From assembly GCA_949987565.1 (NCBI GenBank), contig OX465120.1, positions 5,567,087-5,631,086 on the forward strand: 64,000 nt of DNA, written 5' to 3'. The notes under the pieces were generated by a model, which was not told the DNA's origin, did no database searches, and was given only the letters and a program-made list of their open reading frames with translations. Positions 47,465-57,698 of this stretch are shown here, one piece after another (the stretch's first letter is position 1; every line of letters begins with the position of its first letter). The position numbers and the translations under genes are program-made. This stretch comes from Luidia sarsii (taxonomy: Eukaryota; Echinodermata; Asteroidea; Paxillosida; Luidiidae).

Positions 47465-47640
47465 TTTAAAGTGATATGCAAAAATGTTGCAAACTGCTTT
47501 ACTGACTAAAATTACCAAAATGCAAATCTTAAAATTTAGTGGGCCTGACGTTTCGATCCTAGCAGGACCTTTCTCTGCCTTTGAGAAAGGTCCTGCTAGG
47601 ATCGAAACGTCAGGCCCACTAAATTTTAATAATTATTTTT
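47465..47640. mobile_element. Near-perfect palindromic element, copy 2
   Basis: Arms 47529-47575 and 47583-47629 (47 nt each) around the loop TGCCTTT, almost identical to the 22.4-kb copy. The left flank GTTGCAAACTGCTTTACTGAC marks the element end. Right-arm fold: GCCT (47577-47580), GGTCC/GGATC, GAAACGTC (47604-47611), AGGC (47612-47615). Confidence 0.88.
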
Positions 47641-47649
47641 GATAAACAG

Positions 47650-47900
47650 GTCGGTAGAGACATCGAGATTAGATACGTAGACACGCTTAACTAATTAGTA
47701 GTAATTGAATTCGAGCCACAACAAAACGACTCCAAACGAGTGTAACAATGCAGGACGCTAAAGCAATGGCCCTTTTTTTAATTAGATGTTCGCACGGACC
47801 CTGGAGATCGTAGGTCTGTCACCATTACCGCATCATAATTAGATCGCACCCTTCGCACGACCACCAAAACAAAGACAGCATGGGGTAGGGGGGAACTTAA
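47650..47900. promoter_or_regulatory. AT-core homeodomain-site cluster beside the candidate promoter
   Basis: AACTAATTAGTAGTAATTG, TTTAATTAGATG and CATAATTAGATCGC occur in 180 bp of otherwise CpG-containing, repeat-free DNA. No gene seen. Confidence 0.3.
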
Positions 47901-48266
47901 AACCCGACAATTATTTTACACCATTTCATCGCGGTGACGAAACGCACGATCACGCCGAGAACGACAGGAAAAAAGGGCCCCGACAACTCGATCAGTGCTT
48001 GTTTTGCTTTTGACCGCGGGGTGATCGTTTGAAAATTGCTCTAAAGATGGAGTTACCGTTCTCCATATCTGAGCTGTGCATATGGAAGGTAAGACTAAGA
48101 AGGGAGTGCAGGGATCTGAAGGACGTGAACAAAAACAGACCCCTGCCAAAACGGCCCCTTGCAAATTTTGTTTCAACAAGAAAAATCCCAGATCGAAACC
48201 AACCACGCTGTGACTAATGCATACCACACAACACACAAAATCTGAGCATCGTTCCACACACTTACC

Positions 48267-48470
48267 GAACGAAATTCCGCGAGATCTCCTCAAAACCTTG
48301 GACACCTTGGCAATTGATCCCGGCTCTGAAAATCCTACAGACCTGGAAGTTTCTTTGGTTTTTTTTTCGTTGAGGGCAACGTCGCGGGCGTGGCAGATTC
48401 TCCCTTTTCTTTTCTGTCTTCGAATTGAGGAGGGAAAAAAAACTACAACGAGATGGACCTGTGCCTGACA
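48267..48470 (-). promoter_or_regulatory. Candidate minus-strand first exon and promoter (perhaps tetraspanin 5' UTR)
   Basis: A perfect minus-strand donor, GTTCG-GTAAGT, lies at 48265-48260. The exon side (48267 to about 48470) and the flanks 47.9-48.6 kb are CpG-richer and poorer in repeats than the rest. The nearest minus-strand acceptor leading into a gene is the tetraspanin exon at 15268, which would make a ~33-kb first intron. A small upstream ATG at 48305 would then read a short uORF ending just after the junction. The distance is large and no transcript is available, so this is inference. The same DNA also has a plus-strand ATG at 48045 with a GTAAGA donor after AAG, which could belong to an unrelated transcript. 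Confidence 0.35.
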
Positions 48471-48479
48471 GTTGAGGGA

Positions 48480-49520
48480 ATTATTAGCATACGCAACATG
48501 CCCGCGCCACTACACGCTCCAGCGAAAGGGCGCCACTCATTGATTAATGGGTCGGAAGAATTTTCATTCATTGATCATGTATATTCATATAATTGCAGCC
48601 AATGGCCTTCCCGACTCATTGTAGAATGTTCCATTACTAAAAGGGGCCATGTTTAGTGTTCGTAAAATCAATAATCGTTTATGTTAATGCATTGATAAAG
48701 GTAGGCCCATAGCTCGAATTTTCATCCAAAATGTACGATTTAGATTAAAGCATAGGCCTATAGTCTCTGACGTTATGAGAAAAAAAATGCGAACTGCTCC
48801 ACCCCGCACCTTCATTTGGTTCAGGAATTACAAATTTAATTTTATAAGGGTGAAGGACTCCAGTACTATGCTGTTGAGAATACGATTGACTGTCCCCTAT
48901 CATATGAAATTTGAAACGGTCCAGTGCACTATTTTCACGGCTGAGAGCAGCAGGAGATCTACGACTACTATGGGGGTCCCCACAGGACACCATAGAATTA
49001 CATCAAATAATTGTATGAGAATGGAACAAACTCGAGAATGTGAACATTATTAAATGAAACATAGAAGATGTGACTTGGCCAGTATGCTTGTTCCCGAGTC
49101 ATTCCACCCCCAATTATTATTTGGGCGTCACATGTACATTTTTGTTTATAATTATACACGAGCTTACATGTATTGCACCAAAGGAGGAAGGAAACAAGGT
49201 TGCTGGGCCCGTTGGGGGCGCCCCAAATTTTGATTGATGTATAATATGTGACCCGGCACATCATAATGAGGAATAACCACCACTTTTGAGATTTTACTGA
49301 AAAGGTAAAACTAATAATTTTATTGATAACAAAATTACCCTTACTTTTATGATGGAAGTTAATGCCGTCAGTTCAAATGGAAACTTAACCCGAAAGCCAA
49401 TTGATATACGCCAATGTGAGAGTAGCAGGTTTGTAATTAGGATATTATAAAGAAGAGACAAAGCTAACTATACTAGGGGAACAAAAGGGTCTGGATATAG
49501 CTCAGACGTAAGACTAAGAG
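48480..49520. other. Intergenic, nothing recognised
   Basis: Unique-looking DNA with short frames only. None has splice signals and family similarity together. Confidence 0.4.
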
Positions 49521-49524
49521 GGTT

Positions 49525-49787
49525 CGGCCCTTTTCCAAAACTCGGCTTAGGCTCAGGCTCCGGCTTTGTCTCCATTTCTTTCGTCCATTATTAAAGTACA
49601 AGGCATGGAAATTATGGGAAGCCTGAGCTGTGGCTTCGCGTTTGAATTTTACACTGCCTTTGAAAAAAGAATCAAAAGTTTCCGACTTCAACAATTAAGA
49701 AGTCCAACCTATGTTTTCAGCTTTGGGTAACAGAGACGAAGCCGGAGCCGAAGCCTAAGCCGGCCGGGGTTTTGGAAAAGGGCCCTG
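49525..49787. mobile_element. MITE with GGCCCTTTTCCAAAAC ends
   Basis: About 260 bp with ~50-bp inverted ends made of CGGCTTAGGCT, CGGCTCCGGCTT-type repeats and ending CAAAACCCCGGCC / GGAAAAGGGCCC. A fragment with GGCTTAGGCTCGGGC lies at 57880-57915. Confidence 0.75.
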
Positions 49788-50559
49788 GTGGTACGCCAAC
49801 TTTTGAAACCACAGCTAGCTAGGTCTCCGAAATTAATAATACGACTAGACTGAGTACACGTACTCGGTGATTAGTACGAGCATGGAGGTATAGAGGACGA
49901 GTCAAAAGCCATATACAACAAGTCTGTGTGACCTCTCTTATAATTATACCTTTTGGTCATTATTTTTGGGACTTGAACCCGAGACCAGTCTGGTTTTGCC
50001 ATGGCTTTGCATATAATTATAGCTGCTATCGACCAGCGCTCGATCTCAGCATCGAGGTATAGCTATACCTCCATGATCTCAGCATCTGACTTCTGAGCTT
50101 GATGGTGGCCTTAATACACAAGTATAATTACATTTGCGCAACAAGCTTACATCTGCACTGAGTGATCAACGAGCAGCGCGATGTACCCATGAGGTTTCAC
50201 AGATGCATATGATTGTTTGCATCTGGATGAACGCACGCGGGATTAATTCCTCCATGATGAAAGCGCATCCCTTGTGATAATAATTATACGCCACATTGGA
50301 GGTCTAGCTCGGGTTAAAGTAAAACATTTCTTTGCTATTTTCCCCCTTTATTTTACTTGTAGTACCTGCCGGCCGGGTATAGGCTTTGATTTGTTTAATT
50401 GTTTACATTTCATGTCATTATATATTCAGGGTCATCATTATTTTGAAGATAATGTAATTAAAAAAATGCTCATGGTTAATACTGGCTAATTTCAATCACA
50501 TTCTTTTTCAAAAAGTAAGCTTTATTTGTTGACTAATAATGTGCATGCATGGGGCTACC

Positions 50560-50763
50560 AATCACTTATGTGCACGCAAACGTAATGGCCCACAAGTTAC
50601 ACCCAACCGTGAAAATAGCGCATTAGCGGATACGTTCACCTGACGTCAAAACGTCAGGTGTCAACTTGTCGTCTGCTAACGTACATGTGACGGACCGACT
50701 CACTCAGGTTTGCGCTGTAATTGTAAATAGACAAATAGAACGAGAACTAGAAGAAGCGAAAAT
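50560..50763 (+). promoter_or_regulatory. THYN1 promoter / 5' UTR with CRE hairpin
   Basis: About 200 bp before the THYN1 start. It holds a perfect 10-bp inverted repeat (CACCTGACGT / ACGTCAGGTG, 50637-50660) whose left arm and 4-nt spacer contain a full cAMP-response element, TGACGTCA at 50641-50648. No TATA box is seen. The region has more CpG than the flanks. The true transcription start is unknown. Confidence 0.5.
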
Positions 50764-50791
50764 ATGCCCCCGAGAAAGAGACAGAAAACGG
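50764..50791 (+). CDS. THYN1: THYN1 exon 1 (start)
   Basis: Nine codons plus one base: MPPRKRQKT then G, followed by the donor GTGAGT. The basic PPRKRQK stretch matches the basic N-terminus of other THYN1 proteins. ATG context is GAAAAT-ATG-C, a purine at -3. Confidence 0.85.
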
Positions 50792-53700
50792 GTGAGTTTT
50801 ATCTTTTTAGCCCACACTTTGACGTCCTTGAATTTCAAAGGAATATGATTGATAATGCTGCGAATAGTTGCGAACTGCTTGCAACTTGCAAATGCAAGTG
50901 TAGCCTAGTGTCTTTTTACTGTACTGACTAACGGAGTATACCATATGCTGTGTAAAGCCAAGGCTAAAGAGTATAGTAAAGCCATGATCAATGGTATTAG
51001 CCTAGAGCGAGCCAGAGGGTCTGACGTTTCGATCATAGTTTATGTACTACTAATAGTAATACTAGCTAGTGCGACAGACAATCTCAAAACTCGTTTAAAC
51101 TTTAACTAGGGGAGCTCCTAGCGGCCCAGTAAGTAGTACTATAAAGTATTTTTTGTTATTGTGTATGGAATAGAAAGTAATAAATAAAGCCTTGCTGTTC
51201 CCAAGTGAATTAAAAAAAATACTAATGTCAAGTATTAATGTCAAGTAGTGTACGTTATGATAATTATTACTGAGTAATTAGTAGTATGACTTTTTGCATA
51301 AAGTATGGGATTTCTGTCGACAGTGAATTCACAACTAAAACTACCACAAAGCTGTTTTTTAAGACACAAAAAATGTTTCAAAGAAATCATGATTATTTGT
51401 TGTACATTAACTGTATCGTAGCCCTTCTCGACTATCAATATATCATATCAATTGAAACAAAGTTCAAGGGATACAATTAGTTACAGCAGCTAATTATAGA
51501 CAGTAAATAAATAGTCTTACTTTGGCCGCCTTGCGCATTTTGGGCCTTTTCTCAAAAAAGACTCCACTGCAGCGGTCTCCAGTAACAAATCTGCAGCGTC
51601 CAAGAAGGCAGGCTCAGGCTCAGTCAAGACGACGTCCGCACTGCGGCAAGAGGCAGCAGACATCAAGCCCACCTACACACGGTGGCTCATGAAGTCGGAG
51701 CCCGAAAGCCGATGGGAGAAAGGAGTAGACGTCAAGGTAAACAATCTGATTCGAAAACTGGCAATGACTTGCGACCGACTTCCTAAATTTTGATCGATTT
51801 TAGGGCAGGTTTTTATTCACCCGGCAGTGGCATTCTTCCCACAAACGCTATTCTGCCGGTCCCTTTGTCTGATTGGCCAATTGCAATTACATCATGTTTA
51901 TGCATATTCATGTGTTCACGTCGGCCATTCAGAGTAAAGAGTGTTCATGAATATGCATTAATAAATTAACAGCAGGAATGATCTCAATGAAGAATGCTGC
52001 TGCTGACTGCTGAGTGAATAATACACTTCCTTGAATGTATCAATTGATTGATTTTTGCAAACACCAAAAACAGATGGCTCAGACATCTGCACTAGAAGGC
52101 AGGAGTTGCAGGTTCAAATCCCACCCGAGCTGCCTGATTTAATTCATCAGGCATCTGGCCATACGTGGAACACTCGGTACTTATTATGTCAAGCAAAGCA
52201 AACCCTCATTGAATTACATTTTCCTCAATGCAAACATCATGCTATATCTATGATGCAACGTTGTACCCGCCAATATACATTATTTGAATCTGCCACACGA
52301 CCTCGACCAGCTTGGTGGTTGCCTAAGTGGTTAAGACGTCTGCACTTGAAAATAGGGGGCGCTAGTTTGAATCCCACCTGAGCTGCCTGAATTTTGTTTT
52401 CATCAGGCATCGGGCAAAGCACTGAGCAGTTTTGAGCACTTAGTGCTTCTCACATCGAGCAGGGCAAACCCTCATTGAATTACATTTTCCTTAATGCAAA
52501 CATCATGCTATCTATGTATGAACATCTTTTTATAAAGTTCATATAAATACATTTGGTGAGCTAATATGGTTACAAAAATACAAAAACTGTTGCAAACTGC
52601 TCACTGACTAAAATGACCTGCAATACATGAATATCAAAAGTTAGAAAGGTCCTGTTAGGTTCGAAACATCAGGCCCTCTAACCTTTGAGATTTGATGGTT
52701 AATTTGACATCCCACCTTACCAAACACTCATGTACACCCAGCGACAAACATAGTTTTTCTTCTATTCCCCTGTGTAGTTTGGCCTGGAGGATTTGAAGAC
52801 TGAGCCGAAGCAGACAGCCTGCTGGGACGGAGTGCGCAACTACCAGGCTCGCAACTTCATGCGCGACCAGATGAAGGCGGGTCACCTGGCCTTCTTTTAC
52901 CATAGCAACACCAAAGTGCCGGGCATTGCGGGTATCGTGGAGGTGGGTGAGCAAACAAACCATGAAAGAAAATGGATTTCTAACCAAGGAAATGGTTGGC
53001 ATCCTGCAGTCTCTTGATAATGGCAGGGTACACACTACCCAACATGTGGAGTTACCCGGGTCTTTCATGTAGATGGTATCACTGCAAACCTCCTAGTCCT
53101 ACTTGGTATTTCCAGCAGTCTCCTAACAATGGCCAGAGTACACACTACCTGAAATGTTGAGTTACCGACTCTTTTCAGAGCCATACTCCTTCTCTGAAGA
53201 GATGATGTACATGGTGGAGTCACTGCAAACCTCATACTTAGTATTTCCAGTAGTCTCTTGATGACCTGCGGAGTACACACTACCTGAAATGTTGAGTTAC
53301 CGACTCTTTTCAGAGCCATACTCCTTCTCTGAAGAGATGATGTACATTGTGTCACTGCAAACCCCCTACTTAGTATTTCCGGTAATCTCCTGACAACTGG
53401 CAGAGTACACAGTACACACTACCTGAAATGTTGAGTTACCGACTCTTTTCAGAGCAATACTCCTTCTCTGAAATGATGATGTACATGGTGTCACTGCAAA
53501 CCCCCTTCTTAGTATTTCCAGTAGTCTCTTGATGACCTGCGGAGTACACACTACCTGAAATGTTGAGTTACCGACTCTTTTCATAGCCATACTCCTTCTC
53601 TGAAGAGATGATATAGATGGTGTCACTGCAAACCCCCTACTTAGTATTTCCGGTAATCTCCTGACAACTGGCAGAGTACACAGTACACACTACCTGAAAT

Positions 53701-55616
53701 GTTGAGTAACCGACTCTTTTCAGAGCCATACTCCTTCTCTGAAGAGATGATGTACATGGTGTCACTGCAAACCTCCTACTTAGTATTTCCAGTAGTCTCT
53801 TGATGACCTGCGGAGTACACACTACCTGAAATGTTGAGTTACTGACTCTTTTCAGAGCCATACTCCTTCTCTGAAGAGATGATGTACATGTACATGGTGT
53901 CACTGCAAACTAGCTCCTACTTAGTATTTCCAGCAGTTTCCCAATGACCTGCGGGTACACACTACCCGAAAGATGGACCTTGAATTTGAAACAGTCCATG
54001 TAGGGCAGCCACACTTGTATTGATTTGAGATGTTGGGGTTATTCCACAAACAAGACTAGTAGACTATTTGGGAAGGCCATCATCTAAGGGCTGGATACCT
54101 CAGATGGTGAGAGCACTGGTCCGCAAAACCAGAGGACTGGGGTTCAATTCTGCCTTTAAGAAAGGTCCTTCAAGGATTGAAACATCAGGCCCTCCTGAAT
54201 TTTGATATTGCGCTTGTTGGTTATTTTAGTCAGTCAGCAGTTTGCAACATTTTTGCATATATTACTAATGTCACAGAAAACCTTAAAACCTAACTCCGTG
54301 AGTAATGATTACATTTCTGTTGCAGATCACAAGGGAGGGATATGTTGACCACACACAGTTTGATAAGAAGGACCCTCATTATGACAGGTAAAACACTGAT
54401 TTGAATGGGCTGCATGTCGTTCAGGCTGTGTAAAAAAAATCACTGGCTTCTACCACACAAGTCTATGGAAATTGAACGTCAAGTTATAATTACTGTACCA
54501 CTCAGGTTCTTTTCAGAACCATACCTCTTCTTGAGAAACCCTCCTATATTGTTTAACCCACCATGCAAAGCTTTAAGTCTTATTTAAGTCTTATCTATGG
54601 AAATTGGCTGCATGACTACATGTACATGTATAGCTGCATTTCCACTGGACTTAAATAGTGGGCTAACTATAACCAAAACGATGGTTAAATTTAGAATGGG
54701 CAAATCTTACCCTGGTTCTCGCTTTGACATTTGTTGTCAGGAAACGTAACTGAGACGATGGTGAAAGTAACCAGGAGTCCATTCGGGACTGCATGGCTTA
54801 AGATATTTCCACTAATTTTTCTCGGCTTCTTCACCTTTGTAGTGCCAGCCCCAAAGACAATCCGCGTTGGTTCATGGTCGATGTCAAGTACGTCAGGGAC
54901 ACCAAACGATTTATCCCGCTCGCTGAGATGAAGGCTCTCTATCAGAAGCACTCCAAATGCGGGGGACCACTGAAAAATCTGGCCCTGTTCACACGAGCCA
55001 GGCTGTCAGTTCAGCCGGTAACGGAAGGTAATCCTATTAAAGTTGTCTACCCATTACTCACAGTCAACGGCCTTTTTGCTTCAGTCTTATCAAATTCTTC
55101 CTCAAGAGGCAAAATTTACATCAAACTGTCAATTGCAGTTGAACCTTGCATAGCCAAAACCAATTACGGGTATAAAAAGAGCAAAAATCTTTGCCAGCTT
55201 GACACAAGGCTTGTAGTCCGCAGCCGAAACTTCCACTACCTTCAAAAGCCAAAATCGTGAGCCACGAAACAACTTATCTTCTTGTCACTTACCACACTGA
55301 AGAATCTCTTTCCTAGTAGTGAACAGACTAGTTGGCTATTATTTTGGGATGGCCGCCACACACAACCAGAGGTCTCGGGTTCAAGTCAGATTTTTCTATG
55401 CCATTAATTTATTTAAAAAAATGAACAAAGATCTTAAAGTATAAAGTATCTTAAGGTATAACCATAGTCTTATCAAATAAAGGATTTAGAAAAGCAGAAA
55501 ACACTTTCAGGGATTTCTTTCTTCTAAAAGCATTGCTGCTATATCACTTCTTTTATCTATCTACTGCAGAGGAGTTTGACTACATTTTGAGCCTTGAGAA
55601 CGAGACTACACCATAG
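50764..55616 (+). CDS. THYN1: THYN1 orthologue (thymocyte nuclear protein 1, EVE domain), complete
   Basis: The joined exons are 50764-50791, 51573-51736, 52778-52942, 54326-54387, 54843-55027 and 55570-55616, 651 nt in all, encoding 216 aa (human about 225). The N-terminus MPPRKRQKTA is basic, nuclear-localisation-like and Ala/Ser/Lys-rich. The EVE domain starts at TRWLMKSEPESRWEKGVDVK and continues through CWDGVRNYQARNF, AFFYHSN, PGIAGIVEI, HTQFDKKDPHYD, PRWFMVDVKYV, RFIPLAEMKAL, GGPLKNLALFTRARLSVQPV and EEFDYILSLE. All these blocks are closely conserved in THYN1. EVE domains have a PUA-like fold with an aromatic pocket for modified bases, and the vertebrate protein is nuclear. Every junction keeps frame with GT-AG introns. 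The gene is convergent with TBC1D7. Confidence 0.96.
51014..51042 (-). repeat. Hammerhead-like family fragment
   Basis: GAGGGTCTGACGTTTCGATC only, in THYN1 intron 1. Confidence 0.5.
51573..51736 (+). CDS. THYN1: THYN1 exon 2
   Basis: Acceptor CACTGCAG at 51572; of several AGs nearby this is the one that restores frame with exon 1. It encodes a low-complexity linker (AVSSNKSAASKKAG...) and then the start of the EVE domain, RWLMKSEPESRWEKGVDVK. Donor AAG-GTAAAC. Confidence 0.92.
52055..52515 (+). mobile_element. tRNA-derived SINE family B, two tandem copies
   Basis: Copy 1 from 52055 (AGACATCTGCACTAGAAGGC, B-box GGTTCAAATCCCACC) with tail to CCCGCCAATATAC at 52268. Copy 2 from 52300 (GTGGTTAAGACGTCTGCACT, TTTGAATCCCACC). 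Both have GCTGCCTGA..., a CATCAGGCAT hairpin and AACCCTCATTGAATTACATT. In THYN1 intron 2. Confidence 0.75.
52580..52700 (+). repeat. Hammerhead-like family copy in THYN1 intron 2
   Basis: GTTGCAAACTGCTCACTGAC flank, then AAAGGTCCTGTTAGGTTC and GAAACATCAGGCCCTC. The 5' core is deleted. Confidence 0.65.
52778..52942 (+). CDS. THYN1: THYN1 exon 3 (EVE core)
   Basis: Fifty-five codons in phase 0: FGLEDLKTEPKQTACWDG, VRNYQARNFM, HLAFFYHSNTKVPGIAGIVE. Donor is GAG-GTGGGT. The WDGVRNYQARNF block carries residues of the conserved EVE pocket. Confidence 0.95.
52985..53975. repeat. Tandem array of a hammerhead-derived repeat, alternating 132/139-bp spacing
   Basis: GAAATGTTGAGTTACCGACT occurs at 53151, 53286, 53425, 53557, 53696 (with GTAAC) and 53828, with degenerate end units near 53035 and 53968. 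From 53286 two unit types alternate: TCTTGATGACCTGCGGAG and TCTCCTGACAACTGGCAG. Each unit carries the GGCTCTTTTCAGAGCC-like hairpin and GTCACTGCAAACC seen at 21.4 and 22.6 kb. It fills most of THYN1 intron 3. The minus-strand open frames across it are not genes. Confidence 0.9.
54045..54260 (+). mobile_element. SINE family A copy fused to hammerhead-like copy
   Basis: GACTATTTGGGAAGGCCATC and GGGCTGGATACCTCAG, B-box GGGGTTCAATTC, then directly CTGCCTTTAAGAAAGGTCC and GAAACATCAGGCCC. The SINE 3' end has been replaced by the second element. Confidence 0.7.
54326..54387 (+). CDS. THYN1: THYN1 exon 4
   Basis: Encodes ITREGYVDHTQFDKKDPHYD plus two bases of the next codon. Acceptor TTCTGTTGCAG, donor GACAG-GTAAAA. 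Confidence 0.93.
54843..55027 (+). CDS. THYN1: THYN1 exon 5
   Basis: Completes the split Ser codon and encodes ASPKDNPRWFMVDVKYVRDT, KRFIPLAEMKALYQ and GGPLKNLALFTRARLSVQPV. The reading frame stays open beyond the GTAATC donor at 55028, but the conserved C-terminus is on the next exon. Confidence 0.95.
55320..55400 (+). repeat. SINE family A, internally deleted
   Basis: GACTAGTTGGCTATT leader and AACCAGAGGTCTCGGGTTCA B-box; the A-box half is missing. In THYN1 intron 5. Confidence 0.6.
55570..55616 (+). CDS. THYN1: THYN1 exon 6 (stop)
   Basis: Acceptor CTACTGCAG; encodes EEFDYILSLENETTP and TAG, the conserved C-terminus of THYN1 (EEFDFVLSLEE in human). A candidate AATAAA lies at 56535-56540, about 0.9 kb downstream. 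Confidence 0.93.
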
Positions 55617-55824
55617 TGAGCCTGGGTTTGTAAATAGACAACACAGGTCGAGCCATCTACCGGTAATCTTTAAACCGTCCATCCAATTGAAGAGTCGAAA
55701 TATCAGCTAGACCAAGGACCGAGTCTAGTGATTTCAGCATTGGACTAATACAATGTGTGACCACACTGCACCATGTGAACCAGAAATCTAGGGTTTTATA
55801 TTTTGCACAAATAACAAACATCCT

Positions 55825-55960
55825 TTGTTTCTCATCTGTGTCCTATTCACTCTCTTCCCCCTTCCTTCGTGTACATGTATCTGTTTTGTCCTTGTCACTC
55901 TGCCTTTGAGAAAGGTCCTGCTAGGATCGAAACGTCAGGCCCACTAATTTTTAAGAATTA
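55825..55960 (+). repeat. Hammerhead-like family, extended intact copy
   Basis: Extension GTGTCCTATTCACTCTC and GTTTTGTCCTTGTCACTC precede CTGCCTTTGAGAAAGG and GAAACGTCAGGCCC. Reverse-complement partner of 38292-38420. Lies just after the THYN1 stop. Confidence 0.75.
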
Positions 55961-56019
55961 ATAACATGGCGCACAAATATTAGTTGATATTTGATAAAAA
56001 TTAAAAAGGAGTTAATGAT

Positions 56020-56165
56020 AAAATACTTCTGACTGGCACCCCACCTTGGCTGACTGGAGAAGCCACCATCTAAGGGTTTGATAGCTCAAATGGTAAGAGC
56101 GCTGGTACGCAAAACGAGAGGTCTCGGGTTCAAGTCCTGGTCCAGTCAAAGTTTTTGTTGGCATT
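56020..56165 (+). mobile_element. SINE family A copy
   Basis: TTGATAGCTCAAATGGTAAG, GCGCTGGTACGC and GGTCTCGGGTTCAAGTCCTG, ending GGTCCAGTCA. Between the convergent THYN1 and TBC1D7 genes. Confidence 0.75.
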
Positions 56166-56984
56166 TTGAAAAAAAGAAGAAGCTTTAACTCCGTTTAAAA
56201 ACTGCCTGTTTGCACTGTGTTCAAACAAAATGAAACACTGTGCTTGTTACATCATAGACTTGGATATTGTAAAGGCATGCATACTGCAAATGCACAGAAC
56301 CTGTCAAGCATAAAACTCTTTCAGAACATGTCATGAACAAATTCAGGTGGAGTAAGATTCTTCAGTGACTAGATCAATTGTAGGCCCCTATAGAACTTTT
56401 TTTTTAAAAAGAAAATCGACCCCTACAATCTCCTATTTTTCTACGTGGATCAATTATTTTTTTATAATGTGGATTGTGGAAGTGAAAAATACGTCAGATA
56501 GTGTTTTATTTTTGTAATTTCTGGCACAGATATAAATAAACAGATTCTGGAAGCATTTTCTATTAGTACATAACTTGAAAATAGTTCTCTTTATTTACAG
56601 CAAACGTCGTCCTAAAGATTCAGAACAATTGGAATTTATAATAATCTTGAGTTGTACCACTTAACAATTGCACTTGTGACCAGGGCTTTTCCTGCAAATT
56701 GAACTGTGAGGCTTGGTCCCCCCTCAGTACTTGGGTGGACCACCTCGGATTTTTGTCTTCAAAACTTGCCACCTTGGGGGAAAAAGGCCCCCCCCCTTTT
56801 CCCCAAGGTTTGAGTGGTCAAAGTAAAATCATTCTAGAAAAAAAGCAACAGGACCTATCCTTGCAAGGTTTTTGCGTTCATGAGAACCCTGGACAAGTCG
56901 TGGAATTTGTAAATTGAACCGCTGTAGCCAGATTTACAATTGATGGTTTGCATATGAATCAAAATGGGGACAAGATCCCAGCAT

Positions 56985-57110
56985 GCGATTTCACCAAGCC
57001 CATTGTAGCTTGCGATCAATCGCAATGCGAGGAGCAAAGCACAGAAACAATACGGTGTATCACATCCTAAGTGAAGTTACGATGCATCGCACGGCTTTGT
57101 GAAATCCATC
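56985..57110. mobile_element. MITE family 3 copy
   Basis: GCGATTTCACCAAGCC and GGCTTTGTGAAATCC ends, with AAGTTACGATGCATCGCAC inside. Confidence 0.6.
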
Positions 57111-57134
57111 CTCTATACGGCAGTTAAATAATGG

Positions 57135-57300
57135 ATATTGCCTCTGACTGGTGCTCCCATCCCAGCAGAGACTAATTGACTATTTGGGAAGGCCACCATG
57201 TAAGGGCCGGATAGCTCAGACTGTTAGAGCGCTGGTACTCAAAGCCAGTGGTCTCGGGTTTAAGTTTCACTCCAGTCAATGTTTTCCTTGCCATTTTTCA
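57135..57300 (+). mobile_element. SINE family A copy
   Basis: GACTATTTGGGAAGGCCACC leader, GGCCGGATAGCTCAGACTG, GAGCGCTGGTAC, GGTCTCGGGTTTAAGTTTC. Downstream of the TBC1D7 stop. Confidence 0.75.
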
Positions 57301-57698
57301 AAGTAAATATAAAATAAAAATTCAATTCATGTTCATATATTATTTGAATTGTTTCTTTTTTCAAATTCAGAAGAATTTTCGGCCCACCATGCTAAGCCTC
57401 AGTCAGAAAACGGGTTTCAAAAGATCGATAAATTTACCAACTTGTTTCCAACTTTTTTTTCCCATGTTCATTCTTCTGACACTAATCGCATCAGCTTAGA
57501 TGAAATGCCAAGAAAAAAAGGTCGTGGAATTTCAAAATGTTACCATGGACAAGTCGTGGAATTAGTGGAGGTGCGAGAAAACTGGCCTGGTCATCCCATT
57601 TTCAAAAACATTCCCCAAAAAGTGAAAAGCACCATTTATGTGTATTCGAATATATCTCGCATAGTCTGGCACCCGACTCCTTTGCGACACGCTGTGCA

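Noticed and set aside
53065..53903. Three 86-96-codon minus-strand frames with repeated SSLQRRSMALKRVGNSTFQ motif
   Set aside because: The repeated peptide is the 132/139-bp tandem unit read in one frame, lying in THYN1 intron 3, with no splice signals or family similarity.
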